Assembly (NCBI RefSeq): GCF_002723615.1
Contig: NZ_KZ304953.1
Span: forward strand, 63,362 to 127,361
Source: Limimaricola cinnabarinus
GTDB lineage: Bacteria; Pseudomonadota; Alphaproteobacteria; Rhodobacterales; Rhodobacteraceae
Reading direction: 5' to 3'
DNA: 64,000 bases
Under the pieces are notes generated by a model. It ran no database searches. It had not been told where the DNA came from and saw only the letters and a list, made by a program, of their open reading frames with translations. Of the stretch, positions 37,194-46,979 are shown in pieces. The first letter of the stretch is position 1. Each line of letters opens with the position of its first letter. Made by a program: the position numbers and the translations under genes.

Positions 37194-38039
37194 TCAGATG
37201 GCGCGGCGCTTGAGATTGCCGAGAAATGTCCGCCAGCCGGTCTTGCGCGGGGTCGGCTTGACCGGATCGCCGCCGGTGACCGGAACGTAGTGCGACAATG
37301 TCTGATCGCCATCGAGCATTTCCGCAAGCTTCTTGATCTGCGGCGGCGCGAGGATCTCGCCCAGCTGGAAGGGCCGGGTCGGGTCGCCCGCCTCCCGCTG
37401 GTGCAGCTTGGGCTCGTGCAGCAGGCGCGGCGCGGTGAAGCCGGTGCCATTGAGCATGAAGGGCCTGAAGAACATCACGTTGTATTCGTCGGGCAGGATG
37501 TGAAGCCGCAGCGTGCCTTCGTAGAGCAGCACCCGCAGGGAGGGCTGGTCGAATTTCTGGGTGCCGTCATGCACCATGCGGTGCCAGTCGGCGAGAAGGG
37601 CGTCGGTCCGGGCCGACCGCCGGACCGCCATCACGCCGCTGTTCATCTGCGGAAAGGCGGGCGGCACCGGATGACCGGGCAGCTGTTCGCGGTTGCGGCG
37701 GTCGTTGCGGCGCTGGCTGGGAACGAGCGCGAGGTCGAAGCGATCGAGGATGTCGAAGACGTCGTCGATCGGTGCGAGCACCGCGATATCGGCATCGAGA
37801 TAGATCGTCCGCTCGAAGCGCGACCGCTGCATCGCCTCGATCTTGGGGCGGCGCGAGGCATGTTCGAGCAGATGCACCCGGTCGAAGATCTCGTCGTCGA
37901 TCTCGGCATCGGTGAACAGGTCGACCTGGCAGCGCGGCATGGCCTGCTTGAGATTGCGCGCCGCGCGGCGCGCAAGCGTGACATAGTCGTGGCCGGTGGC
38001 GGCGAAGACGAAGCCGCGATCTGGCGTGGAAGCGGTCAT
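37194..38039 (-). CDS. Glycosyltransferase-like protein (GT-A fold, paralogue 2)
   Basis: The 281-residue product from the ATG at 38039 shares with its neighbour the start DRGFVFAATGHDYVTLARRAARN, the SRFERTIYLDADIAVLAP motif with DxD, MNSGVMAVRR and EYNVMFFRP. The two arose by tandem duplication and are now quite diverged. It lies 58 bases after mdh on the same strand, between mdh and sucC. No signal peptide or membrane helix is seen, so it probably acts in the cytoplasm or peripherally. Confidence 0.75.
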   Translation of the reverse strand: MTASTPDRGFVFAATGHDYVTLARRAARNLKQAMPRCQVDLFTDAEIDDEIFDRVHLLEHASRRPKIEAMQRSRFERTIYLDADIAVLAPIDDVFDILDRFDLALVPSQRRNDRRNREQLPGHPVPPAFPQMNSGVMAVRRSARTDALLADWHRMVHDGTQKFDQPSLRVLLYEGTLRLHILPDEYNVMFFRPFMLNGTGFTAPRLLHEPKLHQREAGDPTRPFQLGEILAPPQIKKLAEMLDGDQTLSHYVPVTGGDPVKPTPRKTGWRTFLGNLKRRAI

Positions 38040-38097
38040 GGCGGCGCGGCTCCTTGGCGGAGCGGCCCGAAGGCGGGCCGCTCCCTTTGGCTCAGGA

Positions 38098-40348
<2,251 letters not shown>

Positions 40349-40489
40349 CTTTCAGAACCTTTCGTCCTAATGCCGGGTCTGCGGCCGCCCTTTGGACGCC
40401 GCCCCGGTTCTGAGCCGGAAACCCCCCAGCCGGGGGAAGGTTGCACCCTTCGAGAGCTATATTTGCATGAGGCCAGTGGGCGATGATCG

Positions 40490-40539
40490 ACCGGCCGGTT
40501 CCGGCCGATCGCAGCGCGCGAAACCGGCCGAATCCGGCC
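40490..40539. promoter_or_regulatory. Two direct repeats, each palindromic, upstream of the malyl-CoA thioesterase gene
   Basis: ACCGGCCGGTTCCGGCC (40490-40506) and ACCGGCCGAATCCGGCC (40523-40539) differ at two positions and are 33 bp apart start to start. Each contains an imperfect palindrome around GGCCG...CGGCC. They lie 82-131 bases before the start at 40621 in the 272-base divergent gap to the PRC-barrel gene. A tandem operator is possible. The sequence is GC-rich enough that chance is a real alternative. Confidence 0.4.
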
Positions 40540-40620
40540 TGTTTCATACCCCGCCGCGGCGATTGCGGCGGGCCGCGTATCGGGGCAGGTTGGAGGCGCT
40601 CTTGCCACGAAGGACCCCTC

Positions 40621-41460
40621 ATGCCGCTGCGCTCCATGCTCTACGTGCCCGCCTCCAATGCCCGCGCCCTGGCCAAGGCGCGCGACCTGCCTTGCGACGC
40701 GCTGATTCTCGATCTCGAGGACGCGGTCGCCCCGGCGGCCAAGCAGGAAGCACGCGCGGCGCTGGGCGCGGCGCTTGCGGAAAGGGGGAGGGCGGCGCAG
40801 CTCCGGCTGGTGCGGATCAACGGGCTCGGCACACCCTGGGGCGCCGAGGATCTCGCGGCGCAGGCGGGCTGGGAGTGCGACGGCATCGTGGTGCCGAAGG
40901 TCGATGAGGCGGCGGATCTCGACGCGGTGGCGGCCCGGACGGAGCGGCCGCTCTGGGCGATGATCGAGACCGCCCGCGGCGTGCTGCGCGCGGCCGAGAT
41001 CTGCGCGCATCCGCGGCTGTCGGGGATCGTGATGGGCACCAATGATCTGGGGCGCGAGATCGGCCTGAGGCCGACCGCCGACCGCTTCGCGCTCCTGACC
41101 GCGTTGCAGGGCGCGCTTCTGGCCGCGCGCGCGCATGGCGTCGCCGCGATCGACGGGGTCTGCAACGCGCTGGACGATGCCGCGCGGCTCGAGGCCGAAT
41201 GCGCGCAGGGGCGCGATCTGGGTTTCGACGGCAAGAGCCTCATCCATCCCGCGCAGATCGCCGCCGCCAATGCCGCCTTCGCGCCCGGCGCGGAAGAGAT
41301 CGATCTCGCCCGCCGCCGCATCGCCGCCTTCGAGGCGGTGCTGGCCGAGGGGCAGGGGGTGGCCGTGGTCGATGGCGAGATCGTCGAGGCGCTGCATGTC
41401 GAGGCCGCGCGGGCGCTGCTCGATCTGGCGCGGAAGCTGGAGGAGGGCCGGGCTTCCTGA
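40621..41460 (+). CDS. mcl2: HpcH/HpaI-family CoA lyase homologue, probable (3S)-malyl-CoA thioesterase
   Basis: The 279-residue protein has the citrate-lyase-beta-like fold: RSMLYVPASNARALAKA, DALILDLEDAVAP with metal-site residues, ARGVLRAAEICAHPRLSGIVMGTNDLGREIG and IDGVCNAL. The length of about 280 and the position beside mdh and sdh match, from memory, the Rhodobacter sphaeroides Mcl2 thioesterase rather than the longer Mcl1 lyase. Mcl2 hydrolyses malyl-CoA to malate in the ethylmalonyl-CoA pathway. A general CitE-like lyase is the alternative. Confidence 0.75.
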   Translation: MPLRSMLYVPASNARALAKARDLPCDALILDLEDAVAPAAKQEARAALGAALAERGRAAQLRLVRINGLGTPWGAEDLAAQAGWECDGIVVPKVDEAADLDAVAARTERPLWAMIETARGVLRAAEICAHPRLSGIVMGTNDLGREIGLRPTADRFALLTALQGALLAARAHGVAAIDGVCNALDDAARLEAECAQGRDLGFDGKSLIHPAQIAAANAAFAPGAEEIDLARRRIAAFEAVLAEGQGVAVVDGEIVEALHVEAARALLDLARKLEEGRAS

Positions 41461-41564
41461 TCCGGCCTTCCCGCCCGGCGGCGGCCTCGTGGCGCCGGGT
41501 GGTTTTCATCCCCCGCGCGCTGGTGCAAGTCTGGCCCGAACCTTTCTTGCTTCGGAGCCATGCC

Positions 41565-41768
41565 ATGATGATCTACCGCCTTCTTACCGCCGACGACACC
41601 TCGGCCTTCTGCCACAAGGTGACCGAAGCCCTGTCGAAGGGATGGGAGCTCTACGGCCAGCCGACCTATGCCTTCGACGCCGCCAATGGCGTGATGCGCT
41701 GCGGGCAGGCCGTGACCAAGGAGGCCGATGTCGAGTATTCCGCCGATCTGAAGCTCGGCCAGCTCTGA
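41565..41768 (+). CDS. DUF1737 domain-containing small protein
   Basis: The 67-residue protein (MMIYRLLTADDTSAFCHKVTEAL, then GWELYGQPTYAFD) carries the short DUF1737 motif centred on the GWELYG sequence. The function is unknown; the domain often occurs as a small stand-alone protein. GGAG lies about 9 bases before the start. It lies between the malyl-CoA thioesterase gene and the sdh control region. Confidence 0.8.
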   Translation: MMIYRLLTADDTSAFCHKVTEALSKGWELYGQPTYAFDAANGVMRCGQAVTKEADVEYSADLKLGQL

Positions 41769-41818
41769 GGCTGCGCGGATCGCCGCGGCCTTCGAGATTC
41801 CGCATCCGCCCGGCATCC

Positions 41819-41847
41819 GTGATCACAGCCTTCGGGAGTGTGATCAC
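41819..41847. promoter_or_regulatory. Paired GTGATCAC operator-like boxes upstream of sdhC
   Basis: GTGATCAC occurs at 41819-41826 and 41840-41847, 21 bp start to start, identical in sequence and spacing to the pair before sucC. The boxes are flanked by CCGCCCGGC (41806-41814) and GCCGGGCGG (41848-41856), so the whole region forms an extended inverted repeat with a four-base bulge. They are 142-170 bases before the sdhC ATG in the 220-base gap after the DUF1737 gene. Confidence 0.75.
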
Positions 41848-41988
41848 GCCGGGCGGAATCCTGCCTGATTCCGGGATTTTTCAGCATTCAGCAGCGTCGT
41901 GGCGGGTGACAGGCCGCGCAAAATCGCTAGGGATAGGCCAGCCGGGGCCGCGGCAACGCAGGCCCGCACGCCAGATAAGGACGACGCC

Positions 41989-42372
41989 ATGGCCGATGTG
42001 AACCGGGGCAACCGCCCTCTTTCGCCCCATATCACCATCTACCGCCCGCAGATCACCTCGATCACCTCGATCCTGACGCGGATCACCGGCAACGCGATGA
42101 TCGTCGCCGCCGCGCTGATCGTCTGGTGGTTTGCCGCTGCTGCCGCCGGCCCGGCGAGCTTCGCCACCGCCGACGGCTTCCTGCGCAGCTGGTTCGGCGA
42201 TCTGGTGCTGTTCTTCTCGGTGCTGGGCCTGTGGTACCACACGCTGGCGGGCATCCGGCACCTGATCTGGGACGAGGTGAAGATGCTCGAGATCGACAAG
42301 GCCGAGCTTCTGGGCCAGATCATCCTGATCGTCTCGGTCCTGCTCACCATCTTCACCGTCGTCGTTCTCTGA
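41989..42372 (+). CDS. sdhC: Succinate dehydrogenase cytochrome b556 subunit
   Basis: The ATG at 41989 (MADVNRGNRPLSPHITIYRPQ) gives 127 residues with three helices. RPLSPHITIYRPQITSITSILTRITG is the SdhC signature, and WYHTLAGIRHLIWDE contains the haem-ligand histidine. It anchors complex II and takes part in quinone binding. It is first in sdhC-sdhD-sdhA-lipoprotein-sdhB, 11 bases before sdhD. Confidence 0.96.
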   Translation: MADVNRGNRPLSPHITIYRPQITSITSILTRITGNAMIVAAALIVWWFAAAAAGPASFATADGFLRSWFGDLVLFFSVLGLWYHTLAGIRHLIWDEVKMLEIDKAELLGQIILIVSVLLTIFTVVVL

Positions 42373-42383
42373 AGGGGCAACCA

Positions 42384-42755
42384 ATGGCTTACCTGACCGA
42401 CCGCAAGCGCGCGCACGGCCTCGGCGCCTCGCATTCCGGGACCCGCCAGCACTGGCGCATGAGCATGTCCTCGGTGGCGCTGGCCGTGCTGATTCCGCTC
42501 TTCGTCTTTACCTTCGGCGCGGTGCTGGGCGGCACCTATGAAGAGGTGGTGATCTACTACCAGCGTCCGATTCCGGCGGCGATCGCCGTGCTGACCTTCA
42601 TCGTCGGCTTCTGGCATTTCCGCGCCGGCGCCCAGGTGATGATCGAGGATTACGCGCAGGGCTTCGCCCGCCGCGCGCTGATCATCGGCGTGACCTGCCT
42701 TTCCTATGCTCTGGCCGCGATCGGCGTTCTCGCCCTGATCCGCCTCGCCCTCTGA
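42384..42755 (+). CDS. sdhD: Succinate dehydrogenase membrane anchor subunit
   Basis: The 123-residue protein has three helices ([56 protein letters not shown]) and the SdhD motif [13 protein letters not shown], with haem- and quinone-site residues. It forms the membrane dimer of complex II with SdhC. The start is 11 bases after sdhC and the stop 13 bases before sdhA. Confidence 0.95.
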   Translation: MAYLTDRKRAHGLGASHSGTRQHWRMSMSSVALAVLIPLFVFTFGAVLGGTYEEVVIYYQRPIPAAIAVLTFIVGFWHFRAGAQVMIEDYAQGFARRALIIGVTCLSYALAAIGVLALIRLAL

Positions 42756-42768
42756 TCGGAGACCCCTG

Positions 42769-44574
42769 ATGGCAGCCTACGAATACGAAACCCACGAATA
42801 CGACGTGGTGGTGGTCGGCGCCGGCGGCGCGGGCCTGCGCGCGACCCTCGGCATGGCCGAGCAGGGCCTGCGCACCGCCTGCATCTCCAAGGTCTTCCCG
42901 ACCCGCAGCCACACCGTCGCGGCGCAGGGCGGCATCGCCGCCTCCCTGGGCAACATGGGCCCCGACAGCTGGCAGTGGCACATGTACGACACGGTGAAGG
43001 GCTCCGACTGGCTCGGCGACACCGACGCCATGGAATACCTCGCCCGCGAGGCCCCCAAGGCGGTCTACGAGCTGGAGCATTACGGCGTGCCGTTTTCGCG
43101 CACCGAAGAGGGCAAGATCTACCAGCGCCCCTTTGGCGGCCACACCACCGAATACGGCGAAGGCCCGCCGGTGCAGCGCACCTGCGCCGCCGCCGACCGC
43201 ACCGGCCACGCGATCCTGCACACGCTCTACGGACAAAGCCTCAAGCAGAAGGCCGAGTTCTACATCGAGTATTTCGCCATCGACCTGCTGATGGATGATG
43301 ACGGCACCTGCCGCGGCGTTCTGGCGTGGAAGCTCGATGACGGCACCATGCATGTCTTCGCCGCCAAGACCGTGGTTCTGGCCACGGGCGGCTATGGCCG
43401 GGCCTATTTCTCGGCGACCTCGGCCCATACCTGCACCGGCGATGGCGGCGGCATGGTGGCGCGGGCGGGCCTGCCGCTGCAGGACATGGAGTTCGTGCAG
43501 TTCCACCCGACCGGCATCTACGGCGCGGGCTGCCTCATCACCGAAGGCGCGCGCGGCGAGGGCGGCTACCTCACCAACTCCGAGGGCGAGCGCTTCATGG
43601 AGCGCTACGCACCCACCTACAAGGATCTCGCCTCGCGCGACGTGGTCTCGCGCTGCATGACCATGGAGATCCGCGAGGGGCGCGGCGTCGGCAAGGATGG
43701 CGACCATATCCATCTGCACCTCAACCACCTGCCGCCCGAGACCCTCGCCGAGCGCCTGCCCGGCATCTCGGAATCGGCGCGGATCTTTGCGGGCGTGGAC
43801 CTCACGAAAGAGCCGATCCCGGTTCTGCCGACCGTGCATTACAACATGGGCGGCATTCCCACGAACTACTGGGGCGAGGTGCTCAACCCGACGAGCGACA
43901 ACCCCGATGCCGTCACGCCCGGCCTGATGGCCGTGGGCGAGGCGGGCTGCGCCAGCGTGCACGGCGCCAACCGTCTGGGCTCCAACTCGCTGATCGACCT
44001 CGTGGTCTTCGGCCGCGCCGCAGCGATCCGCGCGCGCGAGGTGGTCGATCCCGCGACCGCCGTGAAGGCCCCGGCCAAGGCCGCGATCGAGAAGGCGTTC
44101 GACCGCTTCGACGGGCTGCGCCATGCCAAGGGCGGCGTGCCCACCGCCGAGCTGCGCATCGAGATGCAGCGCAACATGCAGGCCGACGCGGCGGTGTTCC
44201 GCACCGACAAGACGCTGGCGGAAGGCATGAAGAAGATGCAGGCCACGGCGGCGAAGATGGACGATCTGCATGTCACCGACCGCAGCCTCGTGTGGAACTC
44301 CGACCTGATGGAGACGCTGGAGTTGGCGAACCTGATGCCCAACGCGCTGGCCACCATCACCGCCGCCGAGGCGCGCAAGGAGAGCCGCGGCGCCCATGCG
44401 CATGAGGACTACCCCGACCGCGACGACGAGACTTGGCGCAAGCACTCGCTCGCCTGGGTCGAGGGCAACAGCGCGCGGCTCGACTACCGGCCGGTGCATC
44501 TCGATCCGCTGACCGAAGAATCGGATGGCGGCATCGAGATCAAGAAGATCGCGCCCAAGGCGCGGGTCTACTGA
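42769..44574 (+). CDS. sdhA: Succinate dehydrogenase flavoprotein subunit
   Basis: The 601-residue protein has the FAD motif [23 protein letters not shown] and the covalent-flavin histidine in [18 protein letters not shown]. It also has the substrate-site segments [27 protein letters not shown] and [27 protein letters not shown]. It oxidises succinate to fumarate on the cytoplasmic face of complex II. The stop overlaps the next start by one base (TGATG). Confidence 0.98.
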   Translation: MAAYEYETHEYDVVVVGAGGAGLRATLGMAEQGLRTACISKVFPTRSHTVAAQGGIAASLGNMGPDSWQWHMYDTVKGSDWLGDTDAMEYLAREAPKAVYELEHYGVPFSRTEEGKIYQRPFGGHTTEYGEGPPVQRTCAAADRTGHAILHTLYGQSLKQKAEFYIEYFAIDLLMDDDGTCRGVLAWKLDDGTMHVFAAKTVVLATGGYGRAYFSATSAHTCTGDGGGMVARAGLPLQDMEFVQFHPTGIYGAGCLITEGARGEGGYLTNSEGERFMERYAPTYKDLASRDVVSRCMTMEIREGRGVGKDGDHIHLHLNHLPPETLAERLPGISESARIFAGVDLTKEPIPVLPTVHYNMGGIPTNYWGEVLNPTSDNPDAVTPGLMAVGEAGCASVHGANRLGSNSLIDLVVFGRAAAIRAREVVDPATAVKAPAKAAIEKAFDRFDGLRHAKGGVPTAELRIEMQRNMQADAAVFRTDKTLAEGMKKMQATAAKMDDLHVTDRSLVWNSDLMETLELANLMPNALATITAAEARKESRGAHAHEDYPDRDDETWRKHSLAWVEGNSARLDYRPVHLDPLTEESDGGIEIKKIAPKARVY

Positions 44575-44861
44575 TGCGCTCCGCGCTGCTCCTCGTACTG
44601 CCCCTTCTGGCGGCGGCCTGCACCCAGGCCCCGCTGTCGCCGCTCGACGCGGCGCGGGTCTGCGAGGAGCGGGCGCGGGCGGCACAGGCGCCGACCGGCG
44701 CCGTCAGCATCGGCGCCAGCTCGCGCAGCGGGCTGTCGACCGGGCTTTCGATCGGCGTCAGCGGCGACTATCTGCGCGGGCGCGATCCGCTCGCCGTCTA
44801 CGAAGACTGCGTCCTGTCCCGCAGCGGCCAGCTCCCCGTGCGCCCGCCACGTCTGAGATGA
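44574..44861 (+). CDS. Small lipoprotein encoded between sdhA and sdhB
   Basis: The 95-residue product starts [20 protein letters not shown], a lipoprotein signal with the lipobox LAAAC. The mature part is about 80 residues: [18 protein letters not shown], then a serine/glycine-rich stretch ([20 protein letters not shown]) and [10 protein letters not shown], with two cysteines that could form a disulfide. It is translationally coupled to sdhA. The function is unknown; placement suggests a link to complex II or the envelope. From memory a hypothetical gene sits in the same place in R. sphaeroides. Confidence 0.85.
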   Translation: MRSALLLVLPLLAAACTQAPLSPLDAARVCEERARAAQAPTGAVSIGASSRSGLSTGLSIGVSGDYLRGRDPLAVYEDCVLSRSGQLPVRPPRLR

Positions 44862-44925
44862 CCAGATCCCATGCGACGACGACCGGGGCCCCGCGCCCCG
44901 GCGCTTTCCCCAAGGAGACCTGACC

Positions 44926-45705
44926 ATGGTCCAGCTCACCCTGCCCAAGAACAGCCGCATCACCCACGGCAAGACCTGGCCCAAGCCCGAAGGGGCCAAG
45001 TCGCTCAAGAAGATCCAGATCTACCGCTGGAACCCCGATGACGGGAAGAACCCGCGCGTCGACACCTATTTCATCGATCTCGACGATTGCGGGCCGATGA
45101 TTCTCGATGCGCTGATCAAGATCAAATCCGAGATCGACCCGACCCTGACCTTCCGCCGCTCCTGCCGCGAGGGGATCTGCGGCTCCTGCGCGATGAACAT
45201 CGACGGGATCAACACGCTGGCCTGCACCTACGGGCTCGACGAGGTCGCGGGCGACATCAAGATCTACCCGCTGCCGCACATGCCGGTGGTCAAGGACCTG
45301 ATCCCCGACCTCACGCATTTCTACGCGCAGCACGCCTCGATCAAGCCCTGGCTCGAGACCGAGACCAACACGCCCGCCAAGGAATGGCGCCAGTCGATCG
45401 AGGACCGCAAGAAGCTCGACGGTCTTTACGAGTGCATCATGTGCGCGTCCTGCTCGACGGCCTGCCCCTCCTACTGGTGGAACGGCGACCGCTATCTCGG
45501 GCCGGCGGCGCTTCTGCACGCCTATCGCTGGATCGTCGACAGCCGCGACGAGGCGACGGGCGAGCGGCTCGACGATCTCGAGGACGAGTTCAAGCTCTAC
45601 CGCTGCCACACCATCATGAACTGCGCCAAGACCTGCCCCAAGGGGCTGAACCCGGCCAAGGCGATCCAGTCGATCAAGCACATGATGGTCGAGCGCGCCG
45701 TCTGA
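44926..45705 (+). CDS. sdhB: Succinate dehydrogenase iron-sulfur subunit
   Basis: The 259-residue protein has the 2Fe-2S motif [16 protein letters not shown] plus a later cysteine (TLACTYG), the 4Fe-4S motif [17 protein letters not shown], and the 3Fe-4S region [17 protein letters not shown]. It carries electrons from SdhA to quinone in SdhCD. It starts 64 bases after the lipoprotein gene with AAGGAG upstream, and ends the sdh operon before a hairpin. Confidence 0.98.
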   Translation: MVQLTLPKNSRITHGKTWPKPEGAKSLKKIQIYRWNPDDGKNPRVDTYFIDLDDCGPMILDALIKIKSEIDPTLTFRRSCREGICGSCAMNIDGINTLACTYGLDEVAGDIKIYPLPHMPVVKDLIPDLTHFYAQHASIKPWLETETNTPAKEWRQSIEDRKKLDGLYECIMCASCSTACPSYWWNGDRYLGPAALLHAYRWIVDSRDEATGERLDDLEDEFKLYRCHTIMNCAKTCPKGLNPAKAIQSIKHMMVERAV

Positions 45706-45712
45706 CAAGACC

Positions 45713-45743
45713 ATCGCCCGGCGCGGGAAGCGCGCCGGGCGAT
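45713..45743. terminator. Perfect 13-bp hairpin between sdhB and deoD
   Basis: ATCGCCCGGCGCG (45713-45725) and its perfect complement (45731-45743) surround a 5-base loop. It begins 8 bases after the sdhB stop. There is no T-tract, but its position between convergent genes suggests a bidirectional transcript-end structure. Confidence 0.7.
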
Positions 45744-45813
45744 CATCGTATCCGCGCGCCGGGCGAGGCCGCGGCACCGCTGCCATGGGCAGGGGTACGG
45801 CGGTACGGGGGCC

Positions 45814-46518
45814 TCAGGCGAAAGCGGCTTCCAGCGCGATCTCCACCATCTCTCCGAAGCTCTGCTCGCGCTCGATGGCGGGCAGGTCCTCGCCGGTGAC
45901 GAGGTGGTCCGACACGGTCAGCACCGCGAGCGCGCGCCGCTTGTGCCGCGCGGCCAGCGTGTAAAGCTCCGCCGCCTCCATCTCCACCGCCAAGATGCCG
46001 TGCCGCACCATCTGCTCATGCAGGTCGGGGCGCTCGTCATAGAAGGTGTCCGAGGAATAGATCCCGCCCACATGGGTGGCCGTGCCCCGCTTGGATGCGG
46101 CCTCATGCGCGGCGCGCAACAGCCCGAAATCGGCATGCGGCGCGTAATGGATCTCGCGCAGCATCGCCCGCGAGGGGTTGCCCACGCTCGACGCCGTCAT
46201 GGCGAGGATCACGTCGCGCACCGCGATATCGGCCTGCATCGCGCCGCAGGAGCCGATGCGGATCAGCGTCTGCGCGTCATAGTCGCGGATCAGCTCGTTG
46301 GCATAGATCGACAGCGACGGCATGCCCATGCCGGAGCCCTGGATGGTCACCGGGTTGCCGCGCCATGTCCCGGTGAAGCCGAGCATGCCGCGCACCTCGT
46401 TGATGCATTCCGGGGCGTCGAGGAAATTCTGCGCGGCCCATTTCGCGCGCAGCGGGTCGCCGGGCATGAGAACGGTCGGGGCGATATCGCCCGCCTTTGC
46501 GCCGATATGCGTGCTCAT
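45814..46518 (-). CDS. deoD: Purine-nucleoside phosphorylase, DeoD type
   Basis: The 234-residue protein starts [29 protein letters not shown], the usual DeoD N-terminus. It also has [26 protein letters not shown] and the C-terminal [13 protein letters not shown] followed by [10 protein letters not shown], typical of hexameric bacterial PNPs. It cleaves purine nucleosides with phosphate to ribose-1-phosphate and base. The ribosome site GGAAGGA lies upstream of the ATG at 46518. A trimeric-type PNP is encoded separately at 53834-54637. Confidence 0.95.
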   Translation of the reverse strand: MSTHIGAKAGDIAPTVLMPGDPLRAKWAAQNFLDAPECINEVRGMLGFTGTWRGNPVTIQGSGMGMPSLSIYANELIRDYDAQTLIRIGSCGAMQADIAVRDVILAMTASSVGNPSRAMLREIHYAPHADFGLLRAAHEAASKRGTATHVGGIYSSDTFYDERPDLHEQMVRHGILAVEMEAAELYTLAARHKRRALAVLTVSDHLVTGEDLPAIEREQSFGEMVEIALEAAFA

Positions 46519-46538
46519 TCTCTGTCCTTCCAAGGATG

Positions 46539-46566
46539 AAAAAAGGCCGGGCTGCAAAGCCCGGCC
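46539..46566 (-). terminator. Rho-independent terminator of the H-NS-like gene
   Basis: On the minus strand a perfect 9-bp stem GGCCGGGCT/AGCCCGGCC with a four-base loop is followed by six T residues. It begins 8 bases after the stop codon of the H-NS-like gene and precedes the deoD ribosome site. Confidence 0.92.
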
Positions 46567-46573
46567 CCGACAT

Positions 46574-46894
46574 TCAGATCTCGAAATCCGACAGCGGTCG
46601 CCCGGCAGCCTCGGCTTCGTTGATCCAGCGCGGTTTGCGGCCGCGGCCCGACCAGGTCTGGGTCGGATCTTCGGGATTGCGGTATTTGGGCGGGTTCTTG
46701 GTCTTGGATTTCTTGCCCTTGCTTGCGGAGTCCGCAAGATCGGCCAGGGAAAACCCGTGTTCGGCGGCTGCGCGTTCCGCGGCTTCCAGGGCGGCTTTGC
46801 GCTCGCGTTGCGAAACGGTGGACAATGCCTCGTCGATCTCCTTGCGAAGCTTTTCGAGATCCTGACGGGACATCTCGTTCAGGTTGTGATCCAT
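46574..46894 (-). CDS. H-NS family nucleoid-associated protein (HvrA-like)
   Basis: The 106-residue protein has an N-terminal coiled-coil region ([36 protein letters not shown]). The C-terminal H-NS DNA-binding motif is [21 protein letters not shown], with the conserved WSGRGRKP core that inserts into the minor groove of AT-rich DNA. In Rhodobacter, HvrA/Spb are members of this family. The upstream region (46895-46980) is strikingly AT-rich. A TTGAAC (46953-46948), 17 bases, TCAATA (46930-46925) pair is a possible promoter, and such DNA would also suit self-binding. Confidence 0.93.
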   Translation of the reverse strand: MDHNLNEMSRQDLEKLRKEIDEALSTVSQRERKAALEAAERAAAEHGFSLADLADSASKGKKSKTKNPPKYRNPEDPTQTWSGRGRKPRWINEAEAAGRPLSDFEI

Positions 46895-46979
46895 CTGGTT
46901 GATCTTTCTGTTGAATAGAAGCCGTATTGACTACTCTTTATTGCAATGTTCAACAAAAAGCTACGAGTTATCCTAAAGG

